Below, piece by piece: positions 53,669 to 64,000 of a stretch of DNA of 64,000 bases. The notes below the pieces were generated by a model. It searched no databases, was not told the origin of the DNA, and saw only the letters and a list, made by a program, of their open reading frames with translations. Position 1 is the stretch's first letter; every line of letters starts with the position of its first letter. The stretch comes from Anniella stebbinsi (lineage: Eukaryota > Chordata > Lepidosauria > Squamata > Anniellidae). The stretch covers positions 96,008,609-96,072,608 of the forward strand of contig JARDYH010000003.1 in the NCBI GenBank assembly GCA_029215795.1. The letters are read 5' to 3'. The position numbers and the translations under genes are program-made.

Positions 53669-54182
53669 AAGGTAGAGAAGGCCAGTCCTTCCTTTCTTCT
53701 CACCACTCAAGAGGCAAAGCCCGGAGATGGGCATGTCTGGTTCAAAACAGTGTTGATGAATCTCAATCCAGCCTTCCAGGGTTCCTCAGCTGCCCATGCC
53801 CTCTTCTCCCGGCCCCAATTGTTTGCTGGTCTCCTGGCTTTTGCGCACTGTTTTACCCCATTCTAAAAGGTTACAGGGTCTCTCCTAAGGCTTAGTTACT
53901 GTTTTTTTCAATACAACGTGGTTAATCCACTGCATCTACTTTCAGTTTCATTACATAATTGAGATCCAAGTAGCATTTTCTTTCCTGCTTTTCCACTACC
54001 TAACCTCTAGGTGGCGCTGTGGTATAGCAGAGTAGCAGAAATATACAAGAGGTGCTTTCTTTTGATATCAGAAATAATATCCCATTTTACCTGCTCTAAG
54101 AAAGCTCAAGGAAAGTGCCGTTTACAAACATCACCAAAGAATCCATAAACAACCACGAGTAGGGAATTATAAGTGTGTAATG
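53669..54182. other. Unannotated spacer
   Basis: Nothing recognised. Confidence 0.4.
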
Positions 54183-54360
54183 GGGCTGTGCACTCCACTC
54201 TGCAAATCTGAAGGTTCGACAAAGTTCTGTTAGAGACCCGATCTCGCAGAGTGGAGCATGGATTTTTCTTAAACCGTTGGATAACTTTGGAGCGGAGAGA
54301 AGCCCCCTCGGAGCTTTGAAAGTATCCGAAGGGTTTTTCAGGTTTGAATGCAAGAGAGTG
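54183..54360. repeat. Possible hAT-like MITE fragment (GGCTGTGCACTCCAC)
   Basis: GGGGCTGTGCACTCCACTCTG near 54183 and CGCAGAGTGGAGCATGG near 54245 form an inverted pair. End style is like TAGGGATGTGCAC. No duplication seen. Confidence 0.4.
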
Positions 54361-54376
54361 TGTGTTTTAAATTATA

Positions 54377-54419
54377 CAGTGTGAGCCCGCAATACAACAG
54401 TGTGAGCCCGCAATACAAC
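54377..54419. repeat. 21-bp tandem duplication
   Basis: CAGTGTGAGCCCGCAATACA occurs at 54377 and 54398. Confidence 0.93.
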
Positions 54420-56258
54420 GGCATAATCGTAACAATCCCAGTCTCCAACTGATTTCCCAATTGTCAATGTTTCCCCTACCCAGCTCCCCAGAACATTCCG
54501 TTCCAACCACCGCAGCAGGGCTGACAATGGAACAGCGACTATTCCTCAGCTGTCCCTCGACGTAGGGATGGAAAGTTTCCTGTCCTCTCCACCACCTGGC
54601 CTTGGTAACAACCTTGGGATGGGGCTGCTTAAGGATGGGGCATAATTTTGGACAATTTCGCCCCTTCCCAACAGTCCCCTGCACCTCCATCCTATGTTAT
54701 CCAGGAAAGCCCCCCCCCCCCAACCTTCTGGAGAGGCTTTTGGAGGTGCAGATGGGGGCTGGAAAACATCCCTTCCAAGCCATAGTGTTTTTCACTACTT
54801 TTTAGTAGCAAACTTTTCCTATTTCTCCTGGGTCTATGTTATAACAGGGTGAGAGTTGTCTGAATCATCCCTTCATGACTCACCCTTCCCTGGTGGTTAT
54901 GGAGAAAACCCCTAGGTACCAAAAGGCTGAAATCTGACACAAAGTCATTTGAAGGGAATGGGTTTTGAACAGCCTAAATGTGCACAGGGTTGCATCTCAA
55001 GACTTTTCTGGGATGTGTGCCATGATAATTTTTCCTGTACACAGCCATAGTATTTCACTAATGCAAAAATCCTATGGGACTGGTAGAATTGACTTTATAC
55101 TTCAGTAAATGAATTTAAGATGGGCTGCTATAATAACAGGGCGTCTTACATTCATTTACTAGAGTATAAACAATTTGCAAACAAATTGGAAACTTAATTT
55201 ACTGTCTGGTCTTTTGTGTTTACTATATTCAGTGCATCTTACTACCAAGGAAATACACATAGGATTACACCCTCTGTCCTTCCATTTCTACCCATTCAAC
55301 CTATGGTCCTATAAGGCTGCATTTGAATTGGCTCTCCTCTGAAGAAATGTGTTCGTGGACCTAGCATCTTCTTTCTGTGTTCATTCATTTGGCCTCATGC
55401 AAGTGAAAGGGAAAAGTCACAGTACTCAGTGATGTGGTGGGTGGAGGGGTGGGGAGAAGGGAATGAAATCACTTCAATCGTTTCCTTACTTTCCTGTTGT
55501 AGATTACTTAGTAGCTTCCAGTAATTTTGATGGTGCTTGGGGTATTTGTGTTTATATACATCTACGCTTTTGAAGAACTAAATATTTCCACGGTAAGCTT
55601 CCAAACATGGTGCTCAATTGATGCCTTCCTTTTCAGGTTCTTATTAAATGACTACAGGAATTCAGTATACACATTTTAATGGCAACTGTACAGAATAATG
55701 GAACACTTTGAAAAATATATGAATGGGAGAACGTCCAGTTATAGACATCAAGGGCAGATGTGAGTAATGTCACAAAAGGTAAAAGGTCAGAGGCTAATCC
55801 ATTCTGAAAGTAATTCATGGATCATATTTAAATTACTTCAAACCCTTGTTTGAAAAAGTCACTGCATTCCATTTACACAACAAGGACTCTTTCTTCCTGA
55901 CATAATCTGACAACAGTGCATAGTTAGGAGACATTCACCATTACCTTTGCTCTAAAATGTTTGAAGAGCCATTCCTAAAACAAACCCTCTTTAGCTCACA
56001 CTTATTATGGAGACTGAAACAGAAAGAGAAATGACAAGACTTAGCTCGAAGCAATTTGTTGATTACAAAAGAGGTAATCTCTTTTACATTCACACTAAAT
56101 CGTTGAACTCTTACTCACTGCCAATTGGAAAGAAAACTTACCAAATTTCTAAATGTGTGTCCAGGTGGGTCTGCATGGTGTCCAAATACCTTCTTGACCA
56201 GTGGTGACCATCTTTCTTGGCAAGCATGCCACAAACCGAGGCCAATGTATAAAATAGT
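54420..56258. other. Unannotated stretch
   Basis: No feature recognised; C run at 54711-54720. Confidence 0.45.
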
Positions 56259-56619
56259 GGGCCTGTTTATACAATCACAGTGAGGGAAATAAGTCATGGT
56301 GACTTATTTCCCCCACCACACATGCTGGGGGATTTGCATAATTACCCTCGCCAGCACAGATGTCATGTCATGCAAACCTGGCATGGGTGACTTGTTGCCA
56401 TGGTTAACAAACTAGACCCAGAACTCTACAACAGTCTATGGGTTCTGAATGGCTTGATAACCATGGCAACAAACCCCCCTCACTGGGTTCACATGACATG
56501 GCAAGCCACACCATTGAGGATTTTTATGCAAATTCATCCAGCACATGACTGGTATTGGGGGAGGGGCAGAATGAGCCACTGTGGCTTATTCCCCCCTCTG
56601 TGATCATGTGAACCCAGTC
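56259..56619. mobile_element. 361-bp MITE with GATCACAG-type arms
   Basis: Left GGCCTGTTTATACAATCACAG..GGGAAATAAGTCATGGTG pairs with the right end, reverse complement GACTGGGTTCACATGATCACAG..GGGGGAATAAGCCAC. The centre is symmetric too (GCCATGGTTAACAAAC..ATAACCATGGCAACAAAC). No transposase. Confidence 0.65.
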
Positions 56620-56676
56620 AGTGTCACTAATGTTCACTACAGTGCATGTGCTCTCCTCTCTTCCCCCCACAATGGG

Positions 56677-57035
56677 TTGTATCCAGATTTAGGTGTGTGC
56701 AATTGGTCTGGTGGAAGAAACTTCCCAGCCCCTTCCTCTCCATGGCAGTCTCACCAAAAATGCTGCAAAGAGTGTTGGGGGATGCTGCTGAATGGTGAAA
56801 GCTGTGGTGCATGTGGAATTGAGAAATCCCTGAAGATCAGGCAGAGGCATCTTCCATGAGTGGAGCGCCATTCAAGGAAGGTTCCTCTGCCTAATTTTGG
56901 AAATCCTTCTCCTTCCCCCTTTAGTTCACCACGCCACAGACTACCCCATTCAACAGAGTCCCCCAACCCACTGTGTAGCATTTTGGAGGGGCTGCTGTGG
57001 GGAAGAAAGGGTGGGGAAATCCATTTCTGTCAAAC
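56677..57035. repeat. Dispersed repeat, TCCAGATTTAGGTG family, copy 2
   Basis: GTATCCAGATTTAGGTGTGTG, then CTTCCCAGCCCCTTCC, AAAAATGCTGCAAAGAGTGTTGGGGGATG, AGGCAGAGGCATCTTCCATG. From about 56870 the order appears to turn back (GGAAGGTTCCTCTGCCTAATTTTG, CACTGTGTAGCATTTTGGAGGGGCTGC), so this copy is roughly palindromic: GCAGAGGCATCTTCC versus GGAAGGTTCCTCTGC. Confidence 0.6.
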
Positions 57036-57418
57036 TGTTTTCACGCTGGGTACAATTCCTAAAGAAATCTTTTTTAAAAAAATTGGGCATTTAATAAATA
57101 AATAATCTAACATATATGTTGATTAAGTCAGGAGTCTCTCAAGACCCATATCTTTCCAGAATGGTGAAGACTGCTCTAAAGTGACATCGTTGCAATGGGA
57201 AGAAGACACGCAATCATGTATTCTTCAGTTCTCAAAGAATTAAACAACGTATCTTAGCCAAGTGCAGACAAATGTTCTCTGTTTATTGCAAACAAATTGT
57301 TGTTTACGTGTAGGGTAACCACCTCTTCTCCTCTTGGCAATATGTGTGAATGAGTCTTCAGAGATTAATCCCTTCATGGAGTACAACCCTAAATTGAAGT
57401 GTGGCCCCAGTTTCTACA
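57036..57418. other. Unannotated spacer
   Basis: Nothing recognised. Confidence 0.4.
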
Positions 57419-57564
57419 CTGAGAGCCTATCTACACAAGCAGGATAAAGCACTTTGAAAATGTTTGAAAATTGTATATGGAGTGTGTCCTGGGCCCCAAC
57501 AGTTGTCACTACTGCTATAAACCATTTTAAACCGTTTTAAAGCAGTACTGTAGATAGGCTCTCA
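57419..57564. mobile_element. MITE, GAGCCTATCTACA ends, 146 bp
   Basis: CTGAGAGCCTATCTACA at left and TGTAGATAGGCTCTCAG at right are perfectly inverted. Subterminal ACAAGCAGGATAAAGCACTTTG matches the TATATCCTGCTTGGTGT words at 45323-45428. The right part GTTTTAAAGCAGTA is shared with 19310-19381. Confidence 0.8.
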
Positions 57565-58735
57565 GAAAGTTTAACTTATGGGATTTGTCAGAGTACCCAT
57601 CCTCAGAAGATCTTTACCTCCATGCTTTATAACTGTTATGGCTATGACTCTTTGAAGGCAGGTGTTTCTGTGGCCTTTTTGCATCCAGTCATACCCAATG
57701 CAGAGAGGTGGCAGAATTACCTACCTCTGCCATGGAGGCTGAATGGAAGGAGGCAAGGCCGGGAATCCTGCAGAGATGCGGTGGGAAGCCTCCTCTGGAT
57801 TCACAAGAGCCTTTGATGAATATATACTTCATATCCCTTGTGGTATGTCCAAGAAAAACTATTTGGAAATTACTCTCCTGCCTGTTATACCCAGAGGTAT
57901 GGAAAGTTGGCTCCTCGTTTTATTCAGTGGAGTCAGATTTCTTATTTGAGTTTGATGTGGCAAGGACTTTCTTTTGCTGCTTTATGAAATGTAAAAGTGT
58001 CCTTGCTTTCTAATTTCAGAGTAAGCCTGCAGCTACGTTGCAGTTTACAGACTATGCAAGTAGCATTTTCTATTCACCCTTTGACTCCTATTATCTTACT
58101 AAGTGACTCACGTTTAATTTGATACTTCTTTGAATTGCTTATATTAGATCTGCCTTGACATAGCATCTGGTTGTCATTGACTTTATGCTTATATGCTGAT
58201 GGTCAGAAACGTTAGTATAACTTGCTGGTGATCGCGCTAGAAAGTAATTTATGTATCCTGCCTTTGAGCCTGGACTTACCTTGTTTCTTAGTGTTTTATT
58301 ATACACTTGCAAAAGCTTCTTCATTGAGTAGTTATCTAGTGAGATAAATTTGGTCCGTGTGTTGGGGAAAGAGAGCCCCGTCCCCCAGGGTTGTTTTTAT
58401 CAATTTGTAATACACTAGTGACTTGTTTAGTGACTCCAACAAGTCTCAGCAGAGCTGTTCCTTAATGTTCCAATTGGAGTAGCAGCTTCTTGAATATGTC
58501 CTGGGAAGCCAAGAGTATATGGATTCCCTAGATTCTGTAGTTGTCGGGCATACATTTCCATGTACCTGGGAGGAAGAGGAGTACTAATTAGAGCACTCTT
58601 TTGGTGAGGGTCTAAGATTCCCTGCCCCTTTCCAGTCATGAAACAGATTGTAGGGTATGGGTGGGTTTTCACATTGCAGTTTTAACATGATGGCTTGTGG
58701 TTATCCCTCAATTGCTTCAAGTGCAAAGCTGCTAT
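57565..58735. other. Unannotated stretch
   Basis: Nothing recognised; a 101-codon frame (57708-58013) has no motif. Confidence 0.4.
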
Positions 58736-58965
58736 TGGGCTGGATCCAGATTTAGGTGTGTGCAGCTGGGCTGACAGAAACGAATATTTTCCACTCCCTC
58801 CTCCCCACAGCTGCCACTCTAGCCCTCTGAAAATGGTACACAGGATGGATTGAGCTGTGATGCCAGGGAGGGAGGGGACCCCCCCCCCCAAAATCAGGCA
58901 GAGGCACTTTCCATGAGCGGAGCCCTTCCATCAATGAAAGGCAGATCCTGGAACCACACCCTTAT
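58736..58965. repeat. Dispersed repeat, TCCAGATTTAGGTG family, copy 3
   Basis: GGATCCAGATTTAGGTGTGTG, CTGACAGAAACGAAT, ATGGTACACAGGATGG, CCAAAATCAGGCAGAGGCAC, TTCCATGAGCGGAGC, AATGAAAGGCAGATCC. It ends near 58965. The three copies keep the same order. Confidence 0.65.
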
Positions 58966-60011
58966 ACGCTGGCTTTCATGTTTTTTTTTTTCTGTATAAC
59001 CATTTCAATGAAAACAAAGATGTCAGCCTTGCAGTTATAATACTGCAATGATATAATGCATGTATTTTGGCATGACATTATAAGATTAACCATCATAATC
59101 ATTAAATGTAATAAATTCCTATTTCCTACCAGTTTTGTCTGCTGCTTTTCAAAATAGCAACCCTTCATGCTACAGTACGTGATTTTGTACAAAGGAAGTG
59201 GAATTGGCCTATGCTATTTTTGTCACAACGCTGTATTTTAGTAACTGCGGCTAATGTCGACTTACCTTAGCCCCAGTTGTCAACAAGGTAGCCCCCTAAC
59301 TATGGAATGAGCACCCACAGAGGCCCACCTGTGGTGCCAATATTGTCATCTTTTCAGCACTAACTTAAGACTACTCTCTACTCCCAGGCATTTAATGGCA
59401 TATGATGAGGCATTTATACAAGCAGTTCTCTTAATTTAATGATGACTTGATGTGTAAATGAGCCATCAAGATTCACACTACTGGCAGAAATTCCTTAAGA
59501 CCTCTAATGCTATTCCACTGCCAGCCATCAAATAATATGCAAGTATGAATGAAATTGCCCCAAGATAGCACATTATTAAATGCATATTCTTGGAGCATCT
59601 CTGGGCAAATGAGCAAAGTTTGAGATCACCAGGATTCTCCAAAGAGCATATTGCCGTTTGTCTTGTCCCTGAGTCCCATTTGTGTTTGCAATCATTACTC
59701 ACTCTGTGCAAACAGAAAATTTGCAGAAATCGAGCAGTGATCGAACAGTTTCCCAAATTTGAGCAAATTTCCTAATTTGTTCAGCTGTCCTCCATAGACT
59801 AAAGTGGGGCTGATTCAGTCAACAGAGGAAATTTGCACAAAAATGAACTGGGAGTTGGGAACAATATGAACGTGAACATGTGTTCAACAGTTTATGAATT
59901 TTTTTTGTGAACATCTGCTTGTGCTCACTGTTGCATTCAGAGCTTCAAATGGGGCATGCTACCTTGCTTTGCAAGCACAAAGAAATTCTCATATATCCCC
60001 ACTCTAATGTA
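58966..60011. other. AT-rich unannotated stretch
   Basis: Nothing supported; AAATTTGCACAAAAATGAAC-type words near 59820-59850 recall the T-rich repeats but are too weak to call. Confidence 0.4.
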
Positions 60012-60215
60012 ATAATAGTAATAATAATAATAATAATAAATTTATTTCTTACCCGCCTCTCCATTTGGATCGAGGCGGGGAACAGCAGTAAATATAAAAT
60101 ATGATAAAATACATAAAACTGATTAAAAGCATGGTGCACGTTATTAAAATAGCAATAAAACATCCTAAACACATCCTAAAAGCATTCTAAAATTTTCCCC
60201 ACTAAACTAAATCTA
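60012..60215 (-). mobile_element. L2 LINE 3' tail, minus strand
   Basis: (TAA)n at 60012-60038, then TTTATTTCTTACCCGCCTCT, GGATCGAGGCGGGGAACAGC, AATACATAAAACTGATTAAA and ATCCTAAA repeats: the reverse of the L2 3' untranslated region, as at 6020. Confidence 0.88.
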
Positions 60216-60269
60216 TCCTGTTGAATTCATCGAAGACTTCATTCCGTTTGACCCGCAGCCATTTCAAAG

Positions 60270-60485
60270 TTATATTTATTATTATTACATTTATATCCCG
60301 CCTTTGTTCCCTTGCTAGAAACTCAAGGCGGCTCACATGGTTGCCCTCCTCCTCTCTCTATTCTCACAACAAGCCTGTGAGGGAGGTTAGACTGAGAGTC
60401 AGTGAGCTTCATAGCCAATTGGGGACTAGAACCTGGATCTCCAGAGTCCCAGGAAACACTCTAACCACTACACCACACTAGCCCT
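60270..60485 (-). mobile_element. MIR/CORE-like tRNA SINE, minus strand, nearly full length
   Basis: Reading the minus strand from 60485: GGGCTAGTGTGGTGTAGTGG (box A), GAGTGTTTCCTGGGACTC, GATCCAGGTTCTAGTCCCC (box B), GAAGCTCACTGACTCTCAG, CTCCCTCACAGGCTTGTTG, and the tail AAGGCGGGATATAAATGTAA with (TAA)n. Matches 28392-28621. The tail resembles the L2 tail, as expected for a SINE moved by L2. Confidence 0.92.
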
Positions 60486-60674
60486 TAAACTGTTTGAGAT
60501 TTTCAGATACACTATTTCCCTGTCTGTCTTTGTCCCTAATTGCTTAACTTTTATATTGAAAAGTAATATTACAAAAACATAATAAAAGTTCAAGGAAACG
60601 GACCGTTAAGCTGCCCTAGAACTTCCCACTGATCAAAGAAGTGGGGAGAATGAAACAATATTAACTGCACAAGG
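60486..60674. other. Unannotated spacer
   Basis: Nothing recognised. Confidence 0.4.
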
Positions 60675-60781
60675 GCACAATCCTATATATGTTTAGGCAG
60701 AAAAAGTCCTACAACTCCGTGGCTGGTGTATGCTGGAATTGTGGGACTTCTTTCAGTCTAAACAGGTATAGGATCACATCC
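60675..60781. mobile_element. Foldback MITE, GTGCAATCCTA type, copy 2
   Basis: Outer arms GGCACAATCCTATATATG..TTTAGGC and CTAAACAGGTATAGGATCAC; inner arms AAGTCCTACAACTCC and GGAATTGTGGGACTT. Shares the inner CCTACAACTCC stem with 43935-44050. Confidence 0.75.
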
Positions 60782-62820
60782 TAAAATTAGAATATACAAA
60801 TGGATCCTTATGTTACATCTGTGAGTATATGTGCACACAAACACGCACATGCACATGATCCAATGTAGGAACTGCAATATATAAAAAAAGTCTTCATGTT
60901 CTATAGATTTGTATCATTCTTGGAAAGATATAATGTAAAAATATGTTGCATCAATATTGGGAAGAAATTAAAAACTCTTTGGAGTACTGGGCTAACATTT
61001 TGATGTTTTGTACATAGTATCGCAATTCAGCTAAACAAGCACTTCAGTTGACAAGCATGTTAGAATTTCTGGGGATCCATTCACCTGATCAAACAATTTC
61101 TAGTTTATCATAGTAGCTCAGTTATTTACCAAGTCCTTCAGATAAATCAGGTTAGCACTATTAGGTATGTATAGAACTTACTAACAAAGCAGAAAGTAAA
61201 CATATCCAACTTATAGAATAAATGAGCCAAAGTGGTTATGAATGGCTTTCTTTGCAAATCCTTGGCCTTTTTTTTTTGCTTGTCTTGTGGCATTTTTCCT
61301 GAGTTAAATATTGACAGTTCTGATTCCCGGTCCATATTTATAAAAGTCATAAATAATTGCTCAATTTCCTAATTGTTGGATTTAGGTTAAGTGCATATAT
61401 TTTCCAGTAAATGTTTGAAATTTGGTGATAATTGATATTTGTATGTGAATGGTTACAATTCCAGACAAATTTATTAATGTTCAAAACTCATTTGTTCAAA
61501 ATGAATGACGAAAATCACCTGAATGTGATTCTCAGAATGCAATTGTGGCTGTCCATATATTGCAAAATATATTTCTGTATTCACCAAAATACATTTCTGA
61601 ATTCACCAAATTCATCTGAGATGTTCAGCATTCATATATGGACATTCACTAAGTTTTGGATACTCTTTGTAATTTAATATTGGTAAGAGTTTTATGATCA
61701 TGGACTTAACAAAGTACTTAAAACTGTGTTTTTGCAAAAACCATGATTTATGATCCATCTCATACCCATACAACTTTCATCGGATCTTATCCAATTGACT
61801 CTGATTAAGATGGGATTACAGAAACCAGGTGTTACTGTTCTTCAATGTGAGGCTATTGGTAACAGGAATGTTACCATTTCAGTGTTACAGTTTGTTCTGC
61901 TATATATTTTCTTTTGTCAAGCAGTTTAATCTTCCAGTGATACAAGTACAGAAAGATGCTGGTTTTGAGGTCTTCAATATTTTTCTAACAATACTGAGGC
62001 AATGTTCTGCATTTGATATCTAAGCAGATTCTCAAGTTCTGCTTTTGTAAACAATGATCTTCCACCTTCTGCTTGTGTCTTTCCTATTTATTTTACACTG
62101 GCAGTTGGTGGCTGCACATGCAAACTCTTGCAGCTAGCTTGGGGTTTCAGAATGAGGATGCATGGTTGGATGCATAGCCCATCGAAAGCAATGGACAGCA
62201 TCTGCATTTTTTTGCAAATTTTGCTCTTCCCTAATTTTTTTTTCTTGACCTGAGTTTTAAGTTGGAGATTGAATTATTGTTTGATTATAATTGTTTTTAT
62301 GGTATGTGTGCTTTTACTAACCCTAGCATGGTTAGTTAACTACTGTAGTGTTATAAAAATGAAAAACAAAATTTTCCAGAAAAGGTTCACTATGATAAAC
62401 AGAAGTTCATATAAAAAGTCTTTTAAATAAGATTTTTATTAGAACATTTTTGTTCCATTTTTTTTATTTCCATGCCATTTCCTCTATAGCTTATTGCCAT
62501 GGTAAATCCCAGCAAAATTCCTCCCTTGTTATATTATTTGATTGTTTGTGGTGAGGATTTAGGCATGAAGATGGCCAAATCCCAACGGATGTCATTCTAC
62601 AATATTAACATGCTTGGCAATATTAAAGGGTATTTTATATAGAAACAAGACAATCCTATTTCATCTTTATGGGCTCCCCCTGAAAGCTGCAGCTATATTT
62701 TTGGTATGTAGGGATTTGAATGCTTTAAAAGCGCCTGTGCGACCATATGCTTTCAGCATATCTCATTTAGTAATCCTTCCTGGAAACCAGTTATTATACA
62801 AATAACATGATCTTTGATAC

Positions 62821-62824
<4 letters not shown>
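60782..62824. other. AT-rich unannotated stretch
   Basis: No gene or family recognised over 2 kb. A short duplicated phrase TTTCTG.ATTCACCAAA occurs twice at 61571-61608. Confidence 0.45.

Positions 62825-62851
<27 letters not shown>
62825..62851. repeat. (TA)n microsatellite
   Basis: About 13 TA units. Confidence 0.95.
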
Positions 62852-62855
<4 letters not shown>

Positions 62856-64000
62856 CACAATTTGTGAGCATTTTAGGATGTGCGCCTCCAAAGCTCCCAT
62901 GACTGCCTTCATCAAACTTTATTGGTATCGTAATTAGTTTTTAATTAATATTACCTTGGAAAAAAAGCCCAAATCCTCAAAAGTTAAAACAAAATACTCC
63001 AATAATATTATGCTTTAATTACAAAAATATACAAGAAAGTATAGTGGAGACAAAAAGGAGACAGCACAGCATTAATATTACATCACTTGAGTTCAGCCAC
63101 TTGTTAGCTCCATTTCCTCTGTGTCTCTGGCCCAAACTCTGCCCAATATAAGCTGTGTGGTTGCATTTAGTGTAGGCCTTATGAGGATCAGGACCATAGT
63201 CTATAAGAAGGGGGCCTTAATTATTTTCTCCCATGGTGTCCCCCCCACACACCAAAGCTGCTGTTTGCTATGGGAGGGAATGTGCTATTTTTGCCTGAAG
63301 GAGCTCTCCTTACGTGGCAATTAGCAGATTTGAGGAAGCACATTTTGTCAGAACCACGATCCATATGGAAGGGTTAAACACCCCCTCCCTATTGAGTAGC
63401 ATTTTGGGGTGAATCATGTGGCTGCGATACATATAAATGATTGTTAGATATAAGTAGTATCTATAATGTGTTTATGTTATGAATGTGCTCTTACGGTGTT
63501 ATAAGGATAGTCTTTTGGAATTTATGGAGAGAATGATGCTTGTTTAAAATGGCAAAATCTAGTATCTAAAGAAACATTTCTGGTGTCTAATGATATACAC
63601 ACACATATTTTTTGTATTAATTCATATTGTATTTATATTCAGTATATGATTTATTGTATGACATTTAGTATTCATTCTGTATATACATGATTTGCGAATT
63701 TTAACACACACATATAAAGCATATAAAATTGCATGCAATGTCACATAGTCCCATGAGCATTCCTGGAACTGTGGTTGGGCTAAAAGGCTTTGTGAAAAGA
63801 CCTGTGCTGTTGTGAATTCATGTACAGCATTTCCAAGAGGAGGTTGGAAGGAGAGCAATGCAGCCTGAGGCAGCTGGCTGGCAGGCAAATTATTATTCCT
63901 GTTGAGGTAGGTTCACCCATCCCTAATTCTTCAAGCTTTCTGAGACTCAGTTGTTAAAAAAAAATCTTATGAGGGCTCTTTTTGAATGAACTTAGTTGGT
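62852..64000. other. AT-rich unannotated stretch, possible hAT-like end
   Basis: GGTTCACCCATCCCTAA at 63911-63927 is the inverted form of the TAGGGATGGGTGAA end seen at 4257, so the right end of such an element may lie here; its left end was not found. Nothing else recognised. Confidence 0.4.

Noticed and set aside
1..64000. Endogenous retrovirus or LTR retrotransposon
   Set aside because: No paired long terminal repeats, primer-binding site, or gag/pol/env-like protein was recognised.
1..64000. Bacterial or phage defence system, operon or plasmid
   Set aside because: No long continuous genes, ribosome binding sites or operon spacing; SINEs, LINEs and MITEs mark vertebrate DNA.

Overview
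This is a vertebrate, eukaryotic window, most likely from a squamate reptile (lizard or snake). I see no complete host gene, no rRNA or tRNA gene, no CRISPR array and no prokaryotic operon. The squamate call rests on the repeat mix: L2-clade LINEs whose 3' ends carry a conserved GAGGCGGG/TAAGAAATAAA tail and an ATT or AAT microsatellite; CR1 LINE 3' ends; MIR/CORE-like tRNA SINEs; a tRNA-headed SINE with a CR1-like tail; a Penelope-like element with a GIY-YIG domain; and many hAT-like and Harbinger-like short inverted-repeat elements. It is an inference from sequence style; species and chromosome cannot be read from the sequence.

Layout. 0-9 kb: CT-rich low complexity, an inverted-repeat element, two old MIR-like SINEs, and a GCGC-rich MITE (5957-7003) split by an L2 LINE (6020-6686). 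9-17.9 kb: LINE tails, a hAT MITE with target duplication (10382-10519), a 1.5-kb GC-rich element with long inverted ends (13995-15535), a short MITE with the same ends (16146-16360), and a GC-rich hAT MITE (16816-17684) with a perfect 8-bp target duplication inside a MIR-like SINE. 17.9-29 kb: foldback elements, a second copy of the short MITE, one unexplained open frame (19857-20102), two SINEs and tandem duplications. 29.5-32.6 kb: a decayed autonomous hAT transposase (minus strand), itself split by a 611-bp foldback MITE. 33.6-41.6 kb: a third GCGC-rich MITE with a roughly 900-bp insert that includes a 122-bp minisatellite, a Penelope-like element, and a cluster of L2 copies, one keeping a recognisable reverse transcriptase core. 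41.6-64 kb: a third copy of the short MITE, two foldback hAT MITEs with perfect 8-bp target duplications (one nested in another MITE), CR1 remnants, more foldbacks, L2 tail plus SINE, and AT-rich intergenic or intronic DNA.

How the parts relate. The recognisable proteins are all transposon proteins and all are broken (stops, frameshifts, insertions or 5' truncation). The MIR-like SINEs and L2 copies have similar 3' tails, as expected if L2 machinery moved the SINEs. The short MITEs would have been moved by hAT-type or Harbinger-type transposases encoded elsewhere. The nesting gives a relative order of insertion. Long stretches between these elements are AT-rich and show no coding signal I can support; the window could be intergenic or a large intron.

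The most unusual items are the GC-rich hAT MITE holding a repeated CpG-rich module with four consensus splice-donor sites, and the 1.5-kb element that shares ends with three 215-231-bp MITEs and carries GC-rich internal sequence with a polyadenylation signal. I did not find a convincing new biological system beyond these.
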